From Methylobacterium sp. (lineage in GTDB: Bacteria > Pseudomonadota > Alphaproteobacteria > Rhizobiales > Beijerinckiaceae): a DNA stretch of 64,000 nt. The notes beneath the pieces were generated by a model. It made no database searches. It was not told where the DNA came from and saw nothing but the letters and a program-made list of their open reading frames with translations. This document shows positions 43,152-52,371 of the stretch, piece after piece (positions within the stretch are counted from its first letter, which is position 1; every line of letters starts with the position of its first letter). A program made the translations under genes and the position numbers. The stretch lies in NCBI GenBank assembly GCA_020253445.1, contig JADCBP010000011.1:1-64000 (forward strand), read 5' to 3'.

Positions 43152-43778
43152 ATGTCAGGGGGGCAGGGGCGGTTCTTGCGTATCCACGAAATTCTAGCCA
43201 ACCTGCTGCAGCCGAGGGGTGATGCCAGCCATCTGGGCGAGCAACCCAGCGTCGAGGATATCATTTCCGCGCTGGGTCCGCGCAGCTTTGGCATCGTGCT
43301 GGTGCTGTTCGGCCTGCCCAATCTGCTGCCGGTTCCCGGCTTGCCCATCCTCTGCGGGTTCATCATCGGCATCATCGCCTTCCAGATGGTCATCGGAAAG
43401 GATCATCTGCTGCTGCCCCCCTGGGTGGGGCGGCGGCGGCTGAAGCGGGGCGATCTTGCGCGCATGGTCGGACGGGCCACGCCCACCCTTCGCACCGTGG
43501 AAAGCGCGATGCGCCCAAGGTGGCTGGCGCTGACATCACCGGCCCTCTCGCGGGTGATCGGCGTGGTCCTGCTCATCCTCGCGACGGCCTTGATGGCGCC
43601 GATCCCCTTCTTCGGAGGCATCGCACCGGGTTTTGCCGTCATCCTGCTGGGCCTTGGCCTTGCGGAACGCGATGGCCTCTTCATCGTGTTCGGCACGGTG
43701 ACGAGCGTCTTCGCGGTTCTGCTGACCATCACCGTGACGATCGCGATCCTGAAATCGCTGACCTTCCTGATCGTCTGA
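43152..43778 (+). CDS. ExoD family exopolysaccharide synthesis membrane protein
   Basis: 208 residues with about four hydrophobic segments in the C-terminal two thirds. LVLFGLPNLLPVPGLPILCG and the later PIPFFGGIAPGFAVILLGLGL followed by AERDGLFIVFG are ExoD hallmarks. ExoD of Sinorhizobium affects exopolysaccharide and alkali tolerance; its mechanism is unknown. It is divergent from the BcsS-like gene and convergent, with a three-base gap, with a GGDEF-EAL gene. Confidence 0.85.
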   Translation: MSGGQGRFLRIHEILANLLQPRGDASHLGEQPSVEDIISALGPRSFGIVLVLFGLPNLLPVPGLPILCGFIIGIIAFQMVIGKDHLLLPPWVGRRRLKRGDLARMVGRATPTLRTVESAMRPRWLALTSPALSRVIGVVLLILATALMAPIPFFGGIAPGFAVILLGLGLAERDGLFIVFGTVTSVFAVLLTITVTIAILKSLTFLIV

Positions 43779-43781
43779 GGT

Positions 43782-45932
43782 TCAGGCGGCGCTGATCTGG
43801 TGCAGGGGCAGGCGGCTGATATCGCCGTCGCTTCGCAGCAATTCATCGAGCTGCTCGGCGGGAACGGGCTTCGAGAACAGGTAGCCCTGCAGCAGGTGGC
43901 AGCCCACGGCCTGCAGGAAACGGCGCTGTTCCTCTGTCTCGACGCCCTCGGCCGTGACTTCGAGGCCGAGCGCGCGCCCCAGATGCACGACCGAATGCAC
44001 GAGGATCGCGCTCTCGCCCGTCGCTTCCATCTGATCGAGGAAGGACTTGTCGATCTTGATCTTGTCGAAGGCGAAGCGCCGCAGATAGATCAGTGAGGAG
44101 TAACCCGTCCCGAAATCATCGAGCGCGAGCTTCACGCCGAGCGCGCGCAATTCCATCATCGCCGCCTGGGCTTGGTCGGCATCCTCGACGAGCACGCCTT
44201 CGGTCAGTTCCAGTTCGAGCTGATGCGATTGAACCGCGCATTCCTTCAGGACATCGGCCACCGAGGACACGAAATCCTTCTGCCGGAACTGCACGGCCGA
44301 GACATTCACGCCCACACGCAATCTCGGCCAGCGCGCGGCATCGCGCATGGCGCGCCGCATCACCCATTCGCCCAGCGGCACGATGAGCCCGCGCTCTTCC
44401 GCCGCCGCAACGAACATGGCCGGCGAGATCATCCCGTGTACCGGGTGACGCCAGCGCACGAGCGCCTCGACCGAGGCAATTCGGCCGGTATCGGCATGCA
44501 CCTGCGGCTGGTAGACGAGCGTGAGTTCGTCGCGCTCGATGGCGCCGCGCAGCTCGTCATCCACGAGTTTGCGCATGCGCTCATGTTCGTTCATCCGGTG
44601 TTCGTAGAGGTTGAAGCGGTTCCGCCCCTCGTTCTTCGCTCGATAGAGGGCGGTATCGGCCGCGCGCAGCAGGGTCGCGCTGTCGGTGCCGTCGCTGGGG
44701 CCGATCGCGATGCCGATGGTGACGCCGATGCGGATGTCGATCCCGTCCATCGTGAAAGGTCGGTTCGTGGCATCCACGATGGCCTGCGCGAGGCGCGTCG
44801 CATCGAGATGCGAGCGCACACTCGGAAGCAGGATGGCGAATTCGTCGCCACCGAGGCGGGCCAGCACGTCGGTCTGGCGCAGGAGCGGGCGCACGCGCGC
44901 GCCGAATTCCACGAGAACGCCATCGCCGGCCGCGTGCCCATAGGTGTCGTTCACGTCCTTGAACTTGTCGAGATCGAGCAGCAGCACCGCGAGCGAATGA
45001 CCGCGATGCGCCAGGTCGCCGATGTTCTCGTTCAGCGCGTCGATGAAGACCGTGCGGTTCGGCAGCCCCGACAGCGCGTCGTGGCGCGCCTCGTGGCTCG
45101 CCTGCGCCTCGCGGTGCAGCAATTCCTCGGTGCTACGGCGGATGCGCCGGAAGAGCAGCACGCCGACCGTCGCCACCACGCAGGTGCCAATCAAGCCGAA
45201 AAACGCGAGTTCAGCAAGGATATCAGAGGCTTCACGTGCCGGGTCCCAGATGACGGTCATCACCGAGCGGCTGTCCTGACCGGCAATCGACAGGCTCGTT
45301 TCCAGCGCGGAACGCCCGGGAATGACGCGGAGGTTGGGCAGGGCGAGCATGGTCGCGAGGCGGCGCAGTGTCGGCGCGTTGATCGGCCGGGTGGCCACCA
45401 GCACGAGATTGCGACCCACGGGAAGGGTGGCGAAGGTCATCAGCCCGGTGCCGTCCTGCACCACGCGTGCTTCGCGGCCGATGCCGAGCGTGGTGCCTTC
45501 CATGCCGCGCATGCGGGAATTCTCGACCAGGGCCTGTGCCGCGCGCGCGCGTTGCGCCACCACATCCGGCTCGCCGGCTTCCGCCAGCGTCACCCCATCC
45601 ATGCGGCTCACGAGAATGGCGTAATCGAGGTTCTGCCGGAGCAGCAGGTTCTGCAGGATGCGGTCGCGCTCCGCACGGGTCTGGTTTCCGGAGACGAGAT
45701 CACCCAGGCCTTCATCGCGTGAGAGTACGCCGAGCAATGCTTCGGCCTCGTAGTGAAAGCTTTGCGTGAGCTGATGTTTTTCGCGTTCCAGCTCGACGCT
45801 CAACTGCCGCGTCGCGGCGGAATGGGCCACAAAAGCGATGCTTCCCACCACGCACAGCACGAGCAGTGCGATCGGGATGAACAAGATCGACACGAGATGC
45901 CTGTTTCCGGCCTGTGACTTCTTCGAAACCAT
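43782..45932 (-). CDS. Membrane GGDEF-EAL protein (c-di-GMP cyclase/phosphodiesterase)
   Basis: 716 residues. Membrane helices at about 15-37 and 241-262 enclose a 200-residue periplasmic sensor. The GGDEF domain has an intact GGDEF (361-365) and an inhibitory RxxD site (RQTD 352-355). The EAL domain begins near 457 with EAL at 489-491 (SVEALVRWRHP) and keeps LALDDFGTGYSSL. Both activities may be functional. It probably tunes c-di-GMP in response to an envelope signal, next to two polysaccharide-related genes. ATG 45932 is preferred over a GTG 39 bases upstream. Confidence 0.93.
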   Translation of the reverse strand: MVSKKSQAGNRHLVSILFIPIALLVLCVVGSIAFVAHSAATRQLSVELEREKHQLTQSFHYEAEALLGVLSRDEGLGDLVSGNQTRAERDRILQNLLLRQNLDYAILVSRMDGVTLAEAGEPDVVAQRARAAQALVENSRMRGMEGTTLGIGREARVVQDGTGLMTFATLPVGRNLVLVATRPINAPTLRRLATMLALPNLRVIPGRSALETSLSIAGQDSRSVMTVIWDPAREASDILAELAFFGLIGTCVVATVGVLLFRRIRRSTEELLHREAQASHEARHDALSGLPNRTVFIDALNENIGDLAHRGHSLAVLLLDLDKFKDVNDTYGHAAGDGVLVEFGARVRPLLRQTDVLARLGGDEFAILLPSVRSHLDATRLAQAIVDATNRPFTMDGIDIRIGVTIGIAIGPSDGTDSATLLRAADTALYRAKNEGRNRFNLYEHRMNEHERMRKLVDDELRGAIERDELTLVYQPQVHADTGRIASVEALVRWRHPVHGMISPAMFVAAAEERGLIVPLGEWVMRRAMRDAARWPRLRVGVNVSAVQFRQKDFVSSVADVLKECAVQSHQLELELTEGVLVEDADQAQAAMMELRALGVKLALDDFGTGYSSLIYLRRFAFDKIKIDKSFLDQMEATGESAILVHSVVHLGRALGLEVTAEGVETEEQRRFLQAVGCHLLQGYLFSKPVPAEQLDELLRSDGDISRLPLHQISAA

Positions 45933-46054
45933 CCCGTGGACCAACGCAACGCCACTGTTACAAATGCACACTGATTCATTTATGGGAAAGAAGGTTTACG
46001 GCGCGTTATCCTGCGCGGCATTTGCAGCCGGAACGTTCGAAAATCGCGGATCGG

Positions 46055-46831
46055 CTACAGGAGGCCCATGGCGCGGAAGCTCGCATGGCCTTTCCGACCG
46101 ATGATCAGGTGGTCGTGAACCGTCAGGCCCAGCGCTTCGGCATGCTCAATGATCTCGCGCGTCATCTCGATATCCGCGCGTGAGGGCGTGGTGTCGCCGG
46201 AGGGGTGATTGTGGACGAGGATGATCGCGGAAGCATTGAGCTGCAGGGCGCGGCGCATGATCTCGCGCGGATAGACCGGCGTGTGGTCGACCGTGCCCTT
46301 CTGCATCATCTCGTCCCGGATGAGGCCGTTCTTCTTGTCGAGGAAGAGCACGCGAAGCTGTTCGATCTCGGCGAAGCCCATCGTGGTGCGGCAGTAATCG
46401 AGCACGGCCTCCCAGGACGAAAGCACCTGCCGGCCGCGAATGGCGCCCTGGCTGATGCGCCGCGCGGCGGCCTCCAGCAGTTTCAGGTCATGCACGATGG
46501 CCGGGCCAATGCCTTTCACCTCGGCGAGGTGTTCGGGCGCGGCGCCGATCACTTCCGCGAAGCTTCCGAACCGGGCAATGAGCGCCTTCGCGACCCCCTT
46601 CACATCCGCGCGCGGAATGGAGCGGAACAGCACAAGCTCCAGCAATTCGTAATCCGGGAGTTGGTCCGGCCCTTCGGCAAAGCGCGCGCGGAGGCGTTCG
46701 CGATGGCCATGGTAATGCGGAGCCTCGGCAGCGTTCGCCGGCAGATCACTCTGCAGGCTCGCTTCCCCCGGGGCTTTCCTGCGTTGGCCTTTGCCTTTCG
46801 GGCGTGAGGGAGGGAATGCACGGTCTGTCAT
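46055..46831 (-). CDS. radC: RadC family JAB/MPN domain protein
   Basis: 258 residues. A helix-hairpin-helix-like region ([18 protein letters not shown]) is followed by the RadC JAB domain. The metalloprotease-like motif [14 protein letters not shown] is intact at 207-220. The long basic N-terminus (1-40) is not conserved. The family was once thought to act in DNA repair, and its true role is unclear. It is seven bases downstream of map on the same strand, the usual alphaproteobacterial pair. Confidence 0.93.
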   Translation of the reverse strand: MTDRAFPPSRPKGKGQRRKAPGEASLQSDLPANAAEAPHYHGHRERLRARFAEGPDQLPDYELLELVLFRSIPRADVKGVAKALIARFGSFAEVIGAAPEHLAEVKGIGPAIVHDLKLLEAAARRISQGAIRGRQVLSSWEAVLDYCRTTMGFAEIEQLRVLFLDKKNGLIRDEMMQKGTVDHTPVYPREIMRRALQLNASAIILVHNHPSGDTTPSRADIEMTREIIEHAEALGLTVHDHLIIGRKGHASFRAMGLL

Positions 46832-46837
46832 GCGCGG

Positions 46838-47680
46838 TCAGGGCAGGGTGGCGGGCCTCGGGGGCACAGGCTGGGCCGGGAAATCCAGCCCCTTCGGCGA
46901 GCGCGTGAAGATCTCGACGCCCGTCTCGGTCACGCCGATGGTGTGCTCGAACTGGGCGGAGAGCGAGCGATCACGCGTCACGGCTGTCCAGCCATCCGCG
47001 AGGATCTTCACATGCGGGCGCCCGAGATTGATCATCGGCTCGATGGTGAAGAACATGCCGGGCTTCAGCACCGCGCCTTCGCCGGCCCGGCCGTAATGCA
47101 GGATGTTGGGCTCGTCATGGAAAAGCTGGCCGAGGCCATGGCCACAGAAATCCCGCACCACCGAGCAGCGCTCGGCTTCCGCAAAGACCTGGATCGCCTC
47201 GCCGATATGTCCGAGCGTCGCGCCGGGCTTCACGACCGCCATGCCCCGCTCGAGGCTTTCATGCGTGACCTCGAGAAGGCGCATGGCGCGCCGCGGAATT
47301 TCGCCCACGGCATACATGCGGCTTGCATCCCCATGCCAGCCATCGACGATGAATGTCACGTCGATATTGACGATGTCGCCCTCGCGCAGGGGCTTGTCCG
47401 AGGGGATGCCATGGCACACCACATGGTTGATGCTGGTGCAGCAGGAACGCGGATAGCCGTGGTAATAGAGCGTGGCCGGGAAGGCCTTGTGATCCATGGC
47501 GAATTCGAACACCGCGCGGTCGATCGCGTCGGTTGTCACACCGGGCTGAACCATCGGCACCAGCATGTCGAGCGCCTCGGCCGTAAGGCGCCCAGCCTTG
47601 CGCATGGCCGCGAAGGCTTCCGGCCCGTGCAGACGGATCGAGCCCGGCTGGCGGCGAACGAGGGTGGTGGAATTATTCAT
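46838..47680 (-). CDS. map: Methionine aminopeptidase, type I
   Basis: 280 residues. It removes the N-terminal Met of new proteins. The pita-bread fold metal ligands lie in VNIDVTFIVDGWHGDASRMY (two Asp), GHGLGQLFHDEP (His), FTIEPMI (Glu) and SAQFEHTIG (Glu). YPRSCCTSINHVVCHGIPS is the substrate-pocket region. ATG 47680 begins MNNSTTLVRRQPGSIRLHG; there is no strong ribosome-binding site. A dispersed repeat lies upstream. Confidence 0.97.
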   Translation of the reverse strand: MNNSTTLVRRQPGSIRLHGPEAFAAMRKAGRLTAEALDMLVPMVQPGVTTDAIDRAVFEFAMDHKAFPATLYYHGYPRSCCTSINHVVCHGIPSDKPLREGDIVNIDVTFIVDGWHGDASRMYAVGEIPRRAMRLLEVTHESLERGMAVVKPGATLGHIGEAIQVFAEAERCSVVRDFCGHGLGQLFHDEPNILHYGRAGEGAVLKPGMFFTIEPMINLGRPHVKILADGWTAVTRDRSLSAQFEHTIGVTETGVEIFTRSPKGLDFPAQPVPPRPATLP

Positions 47681-47732
47681 GAAAGAAATATGGCTCCGCA
47701 GATCTTGAGCGGCAAGGGAATGCCACAAGGTT

Positions 47733-47837
47733 TAGAGCATTTTCCGATCCAGTGGATACCGGTTGGTCGAAGAAAATGCGTGAAATAATCAGGAATGAGA
47801 GCGGAAGGCCTCTTTCAATCAGATCGGACTGCGCTCT
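47733..47837 (+). repeat. Dispersed bipartite repeat, copy 3
   Basis: Has the first module (AGAGCATTTTCCGATCCAGT, GGATACCGGTTGGTCG, AGAAAATGCGTGAAA) and a second one from AGAGCGGAAGG to CAGATCGGACTGCGCTCT. It lies between the divergent map and FkbM genes. The remaining bases to 47933 hold no gene. Confidence 0.85.
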
Positions 47838-47933
47838 CGTCGGTTCGCTGCGCGGCTCCAAGAGCCATCTTGCGGGATGCCGGACGAGCAGATCCCGCGT
47901 GCATTTTCCGCGATCCGGGATTATGGGCAGCCC

Positions 47934-48773
47934 ATGACCGATCTTTCCACCAATGCGCCCGGTTGGGGCGCACATGCGCCGCGCGGCGCCGTTGCCCGCC
48001 TCATCGGGCTCACCCGATCCATGCCCGCCGGCTGGCTGGGCAAGCGCCTCGGCTTTGCCTTCCGCAAGCTCGCGATCCTGCTGCTGGGCGGCAGGCCGGT
48101 GGATGCGGAGAGCCTCGGCGCCCGCTTCCGCCTCGCGCCCTACAACAATGTCTGCGAAAAGCGCATTCTCTTCGCGCCGCAGGATTTCGATGCGGCCGAG
48201 CGTGAATATCTCGCCGGGCTGATTGGTGCGCGTTTCACCTTCCTCGATATCGGCGCGAATATTGGCGGCTATGCCCTTGCGCTTGCGGCCAGGGCGGGGC
48301 GCGACGCGCGCATCCTCGCCTTCGAGCCGCAGCCAGACGTGTTCGATCGGCTCATCTTCAACATCAGCATCAACCCCTTCGGCACGGTGAAGGCCATGGC
48401 TTTGGCCGTGGCGGATCGCGACGGCGAACTCACGCTCTTTCTCGATCCCGCCAACCAGGGCGAGGCGAGCGTGAAGATCGTCAATCAGGATCGCGCCGGC
48501 CGCGTCCGCGTTCCCGCCCGCGCATTGCTCGGGATCGTGGAGGATGAGGGCCTTGACCACATCGATGCGATGAAGCTCGATGTGGAAGGCGCCGAGGACA
48601 TCATCCTCCAGCGCTTCCTCACCGATGCGCCCGCAAGCCTCTGGCCCCGCGCCATCGTGCTGGAAAAGGGCGAAAGCCGCTGGAGCATCGATCTCCTCGG
48701 CTTCCTTGCCTCCAAAGGCTATCGCCGCGTGATGGAAACGCGCAACAACCACGTGCTGGAACATGCGCCATGA
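47934..48773 (+). CDS. FkbM family methyltransferase
   Basis: 279 residues. The Rossmann SAM-binding motif I is FLDIGANIGGYALALAARAG, followed by ILAFEPQPDVFDRL and motif IV-like MKLDVEGAEDIIL, all typical of FkbM. The substrate, commonly a sugar hydroxyl of a glycan or antibiotic, is unknown. ATG 47934 and an upstream ATG at 47877 are both possible; the first better fits domain start. It overlaps the next gene by ATGA. Confidence 0.85.
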   Translation: MTDLSTNAPGWGAHAPRGAVARLIGLTRSMPAGWLGKRLGFAFRKLAILLLGGRPVDAESLGARFRLAPYNNVCEKRILFAPQDFDAAEREYLAGLIGARFTFLDIGANIGGYALALAARAGRDARILAFEPQPDVFDRLIFNISINPFGTVKAMALAVADRDGELTLFLDPANQGEASVKIVNQDRAGRVRVPARALLGIVEDEGLDHIDAMKLDVEGAEDIILQRFLTDAPASLWPRAIVLEKGESRWSIDLLGFLASKGYRRVMETRNNHVLEHAP

Positions 48774-49513
48774 GCCAGGTGACCGCCGCCATTCTGGTGA
48801 TCGGCGACGAGATTCTCTCGGGGCGCACCAAGGACAAGAATATTGGCTACATCGCCGAATATCTCACCAATTCCGGCATTGACCTGCGCGAAGTGCGCGT
48901 GGTGCCGGATGTGGAGGAGGAGATCGTCGGCGCGATCAACGCCTTGCGTTTGCGCTACACCTACCTCTTCACGACCGGTGGCATCGGCCCGACTCATGAT
49001 GACATCACCGCGGATTGCGTGGCCAGGGCTTTCGGCGTCTCGATCGCGGTCGATGAGCGCGCGGTCAACGTCATGCTCGATCGCTACAAGCGCGAGGAGC
49101 TGAACGAAGCCCGCCTGCGCATGGCGCGCATTCCGGCCGGTGCGGAGCTGATCGACAACCCGATCTCGAAAGCGCCGGGCTTCATGATCGGCAATGTCAT
49201 CGTGATGGCCGGCGTGCCGAACATCATGCAGGCCATGCTCGATGACGTTGCGCCGCGCCTCAGGACGGGTTCGCGCGTGCTCGCGCGCACGGTGGATGCC
49301 GCCGGTCTCGGCGAGGGGATCTATGCCGGGGGCCTTGCCGCGATCGCGGTCGCGCATCCGGCGGTGTCGATCGGCTCCTATCCGGCATTTCAGGCCGGCG
49401 GTTTCCGCAACCAGATCGTGCTGCGGAGCCGTGATGAAGCCGCGCTTGAAGCTGCAGAAAAGGCTGTGATTGGCTTCATCGCGGGGCTTTCGTCGGATCG
49501 GGCACCGGTTTAG
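48770..49513 (+). CDS. CinA-like molybdopterin-binding domain protein
   Basis: 247 residues. AAILVIGDEILSGRTKDKNI and LFTTGGIGPTHDDITADCVA are the CinA N-terminal (MoCF) markers. The C-terminal nicotinamide-nucleotide amidase domain of full CinA (about 400 residues) is absent. Such short proteins are annotated as competence/damage-inducible or molybdopterin-binding; function is not settled. It is probably co-transcribed with the FkbM gene. Confidence 0.85.
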   Translation: MSQVTAAILVIGDEILSGRTKDKNIGYIAEYLTNSGIDLREVRVVPDVEEEIVGAINALRLRYTYLFTTGGIGPTHDDITADCVARAFGVSIAVDERAVNVMLDRYKREELNEARLRMARIPAGAELIDNPISKAPGFMIGNVIVMAGVPNIMQAMLDDVAPRLRTGSRVLARTVDAAGLGEGIYAGGLAAIAVAHPAVSIGSYPAFQAGGFRNQIVLRSRDEAALEAAEKAVIGFIAGLSSDRAPV

Positions 49514-49543
49514 GAACAAGCCTCGCCGCAGGGGAGAAAGATC

Positions 49544-50062
49544 ATGAATGCCGCGCCCGCGCCCCAAGCCATTCCCGAAAAGGCCTTCCCGGTCTCCTGG
49601 GACCAGTTCCACCGGGATGCCCGAATGCTGGCCTGGCGGCTCGCGGGCTCTGGGCCTTTCAGCTCCATCGTCTGCATCACCCGCGGTGGTCTCGTTCCGG
49701 CGGCAATCATTGCGCGCGAACTCGAACTCAGGATGATCGAGACGGTCTGCATCGCCTCCTACCACAATTACACCGATCAGGGCGGCTTGCAGGTGCTCAA
49801 GGGCATCGACCACGTGATCACCGGCACGGATGGCGGCAGGGGCGTGCTGGTGCTCGACGATCTCGTCGATACCGGAAAGACCGTGAAGATCGTGCGGGAC
49901 ATGCTGCCGAACGCGCATTTCGCGACCGTCTACGCGAAGCCTCTGGGCCGCCCGCTGGTCGATACCTTCATCACCGAAGTGAGCCAGGACAGCTGGATCT
50001 ATTTCCCGTGGGATATGGGGTTCGCCTTCCAGCCGCCGATCATGAAGGGTGCCGCCGGCTGA
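49544..50062 (+). CDS. gpt: Xanthine (guanine) phosphoribosyltransferase
   Basis: 172 residues. The PRPP-binding motif [17 protein letters not shown] is intact, with [19 protein letters not shown] as the pyrophosphate loop and the C-terminal [14 protein letters not shown] as the purine cover. These match bacterial Gpt, which salvages xanthine and guanine. The stop is followed by two tandem copies of the dispersed repeat, so it probably ends its transcript. Confidence 0.9.
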   Translation: MNAAPAPQAIPEKAFPVSWDQFHRDARMLAWRLAGSGPFSSIVCITRGGLVPAAIIARELELRMIETVCIASYHNYTDQGGLQVLKGIDHVITGTDGGRGVLVLDDLVDTGKTVKIVRDMLPNAHFATVYAKPLGRPLVDTFITEVSQDSWIYFPWDMGFAFQPPIMKGAAG

Positions 50063-50150
50063 TGGATTTTCCCTCGATTCATGGCGTCAATCTCCGGTAA
50101 CGAACAGGAACATCCGGGGAAGCCTTGCCCGATGCCAGGAAAGCGAGCGG

Positions 50151-50251
50151 ATCGTGCGCCCGCCAAGTGGATAAAGGTTGGCGAAAAAAGCGGATGCGAC
50201 AACAATAAGAGTGAGCGCCAGATCTCTTTCTGACAGATCGGTTTGCGCTCT
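50151..50251 (+). repeat. Dispersed bipartite repeat, copy 4 (diverged)
   Basis: Contains GCGCCCGCCAAGTGGATAAA, GGTTGGCGAAAAAAGCGGAT and the second module AGAGTGAGCGCCAGATCT to CAGATCGGTTTGCGCTCT. It is the first of two tandem copies that fill the 302-base space between gpt and atzH; the rest of the space has no gene. Confidence 0.8.
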
Positions 50252-50355
50252 GGAGCATCCGCCCGCCAAGTGGATACCGGTTGGCGGAAAAAGCGGATGC
50301 GACAACAACAAGAGTGAGCGCCAGATCTAATTCTATCAGATCGTTTTGCGCTCTG
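50252..50355 (+). repeat. Dispersed bipartite repeat, copy 5
   Basis: Begins GGAGCATCCGCCCGCCAAGT, then GGATACCGGTTGGCGG and AAAAAGCGGATGCGACAACA, ending CAGATCGTTTTGCGCTCT. It directly follows copy 4 and differs from it by few bases. The atzH stop is ten bases away. Confidence 0.85.
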
Positions 50356-50364
50356 GACTTGGGA

Positions 50365-50754
50365 TCACGCCGGTTCGACGATCACGCTGACATGCGCGGC
50401 CACCACGCGCCAGCCCTCCGGGCTGCGCAGCCAGACCTGGCTCTGCCGGCCCACCTTGCCCGCCATGCTGTCACGCCGGAACAGCGTCCATGCCGTCGCC
50501 ATGTCGCGGCCATAGGTGGTGATCAGCGTGCGTTCGAGCCTGCGTTCGAGGCCCAGGGGCGAGCGCGCGGCGCGAAAGGCCGCGATCTCCGCATAGCCAT
50601 AGAGGTTCTCTGCCCCGCCATAGCGCACGGTTTTTTCGCTGTTCAGGAACAACCGATCGAGCGTTTCCACGTCATTCGTCACCAGGGCACGCTCATATTC
50701 GGCGAAGGCGGCTTCCACCTCGGCCTTCACCTCGGGAATGTCGATCTCCAGCAT
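50365..50754 (-). CDS. AtzH-like (DUF3225, HpxZ family) protein
   Basis: 129 residues with an NTF2-like cone fold: EAAFAEYERALVTNDVETLD, RYGGAENLYGYAEIAAFRAA and GWRVVAAHVSVI. The family includes HpxZ of oxalurate catabolism and AtzH, an amidohydrolase that acts on dicarboxyurea in cyanuric acid degradation. It is the last gene of the ABC-importer/amidase operon and shares one base with the AtzE gene, as AtzH does with its partners in other bacteria. Confidence 0.8.
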   Translation of the reverse strand: MLEIDIPEVKAEVEAAFAEYERALVTNDVETLDRLFLNSEKTVRYGGAENLYGYAEIAAFRAARSPLGLERRLERTLITTYGRDMATAWTLFRRDSMAGKVGRQSQVWLRSPEGWRVVAAHVSVIVEPA

Positions 50755-52157
50755 CAGGTGATCTCCGGCACGATCGAAATTGCGACGCCCTGCTTTTCCA
50801 GCGCGTGGGCGACGCGCAGGGCGAGATCCTCGCGGCCTGGCGCCGCGATCACCTGCACCCCCAGGGGCAGGCCGTTCGGCGCAGGCATCGGCGCGGTGAC
50901 GACCGGCAGGCCGGCGAAGGAAATCGGCTGCGTGAGGAGCCCGAGATTGGCGCGCACGGGCAGTTCCTGGCCATCGAGAACGAAGGTCTTCTGCTCCACC
51001 AGCGGCGCGGTGCAGGGGGTCGCGGGCGCGAGAAACACGTCATGCTGCTCGAAGAGCTTCGCGACCAGCGCGCAGTAATGCCGCCGGAACTTGTATGCCT
51101 GCACCAGCATGCTTCCCGGCAGCAGGTTTCCGGCCACGAGCCGGTCGCGCACCTCGGGGTCGAAATCGGCGATGCGTGTCTTCAGCCGTTCGCGATGGAG
51201 CGCACCACCCTCGACCATGGTGATGATGAAGGCGGCCGCGCGGGCCCGCGCCGCTTCCGGCCATTCGACCGTGTCGGTCGCCCCGAGCGCCGCGGCCGCC
51301 TCGTCCACGGCAGCGAAGGATGCCGGATGCGCCATCGCGCGGAAATAACCGCCTGCAATGGCGATCCGCAGGCCGGAAGGGTCGTGATCGAGTTCGGGCA
51401 GCACGGGCTTTGGCGCATCCTTCCAGCAAGCGGGATCGGCTGCATCCGGCCCCGCCATCGCGTCGAAGGCGAGCGCGAGATCGCGCGTGGAGCGCGCCAT
51501 CGGACCGAGATGATCGAGGCTCGCGACGAAGGGGAAGGTATGGGCGCGGGAAAGCGCGCCGAAAGTCGGTTTCAGCCCGAAAAGCCCGCACAGCGCGGAG
51601 GGCACGCGGATCGAGCCATTGGTATCCGAACCGAGGGTCAGCGCTGCGAGGCCGCCCGCCGCCGCGGCACCGGAACCACCGGAGGAGCCGCCGGTCATCC
51701 GGGCGGTGTCGTGCGGGTTGCGGGAGGGGCCGTCATGCACGTTCCGGCCCGTGAAATCATAGGCATATTCGCCCATGTTCAGGGCGCCAAGCAGCACGGC
51801 ATCCGCCGCTTCGAGCCGCGTGACCAGGGTCGCATCCTGCTTCGCGGGCGGGTGATCGCGATTGATCTTCGAGCCGGCGCGGGTCGCAAGGCCCGCAACA
51901 TCGAACAGGTTCTTGACGGCGAAGGGCACACCCGCGAGCGGGCCAGGAGCTTTGCCACTGGCCCGCTTGGCATCCACGGCCTGAGCGGTTTTCCTCGCGC
52001 GTTCGGCCGTGACATCGGTGTAGGCCCCGAGCTTGCCGTTCAGCGCCGCGATGCGCGCGAGATGCGCCTCTGTAACGGCAAGCGCGGAAACCTCGCCCGC
52101 CTTCACGGCCGCAGCAATCACATGGGCTGGCGCCTTCGTCCAGTCGCGCTCAGCCAT
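50754..52157 (-). CDS. atzE: AtzE-like amidase (1-carboxybiuret hydrolase type)
   Basis: 467 residues of the amidase signature family. Lys82 lies in FAVKNLFDVAG, the cis-Ser in MTGGSSGGSG (158-159), and Ser182 in LGSDTNGSIRVPSA. The TNGSIR variant and YAYDFTGRNVHDGPSRNPHD are shared with AtzE, which works with AtzG as a 1-carboxybiuret hydrolase. The exact substrate here is unproven; oxalurate-type chemistry (HpxW side) is an alternative. ATG 52157 overlaps the AtzG stop by eight bases. Confidence 0.82.
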   Translation of the reverse strand: MAERDWTKAPAHVIAAAVKAGEVSALAVTEAHLARIAALNGKLGAYTDVTAERARKTAQAVDAKRASGKAPGPLAGVPFAVKNLFDVAGLATRAGSKINRDHPPAKQDATLVTRLEAADAVLLGALNMGEYAYDFTGRNVHDGPSRNPHDTARMTGGSSGGSGAAAAGGLAALTLGSDTNGSIRVPSALCGLFGLKPTFGALSRAHTFPFVASLDHLGPMARSTRDLALAFDAMAGPDAADPACWKDAPKPVLPELDHDPSGLRIAIAGGYFRAMAHPASFAAVDEAAAALGATDTVEWPEAARARAAAFIITMVEGGALHRERLKTRIADFDPEVRDRLVAGNLLPGSMLVQAYKFRRHYCALVAKLFEQHDVFLAPATPCTAPLVEQKTFVLDGQELPVRANLGLLTQPISFAGLPVVTAPMPAPNGLPLGVQVIAAPGREDLALRVAHALEKQGVAISIVPEIT

Positions 52158-52359
52158 GGGCCTGCTCCCGCGCGGCGAAAATCGCGGCCGGTTCGATATC
52201 ATCCGGCAGCGGGTAATCCATGAACGACGCAGCCAGCCGGAAGGCGAGCGCGACATTGCGCGCGACTTCCGAAAGGTCCGCCTGATCGAGCGGCAGGCCC
52301 ATCGCATCGGCCAACACGCGAGAATAGGCCTCGGGATCGGGGAGAGGGTTCTGTGGCAT
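52150..52359 (-). CDS. atzG: AtzG-like small subunit (DUF4089)
   Basis: 69 residues, all helical: PEAYSRVLADAMGLPLDQAD and VARNVALAFRLAASFMDYPL followed by PDDIEPAAIF. The pattern matches AtzG, a GatC-like small subunit that stabilises AtzE. The gene lies 12 bases after atzF and overlaps atzE, so the two subunits are translated together. Confidence 0.8.
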   Translation of the reverse strand: MPQNPLPDPEAYSRVLADAMGLPLDQADLSEVARNVALAFRLAASFMDYPLPDDIEPAAIFAAREQAHG

Positions 52360-52371
52360 CGAGGGTCCGGT

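Noticed and set aside
50151-50355. Pair of tRNA genes suggested by two similar structured blocks
   Set aside because: No cloverleaf, anticodon or CCA end; they are copies of the dispersed repeat.
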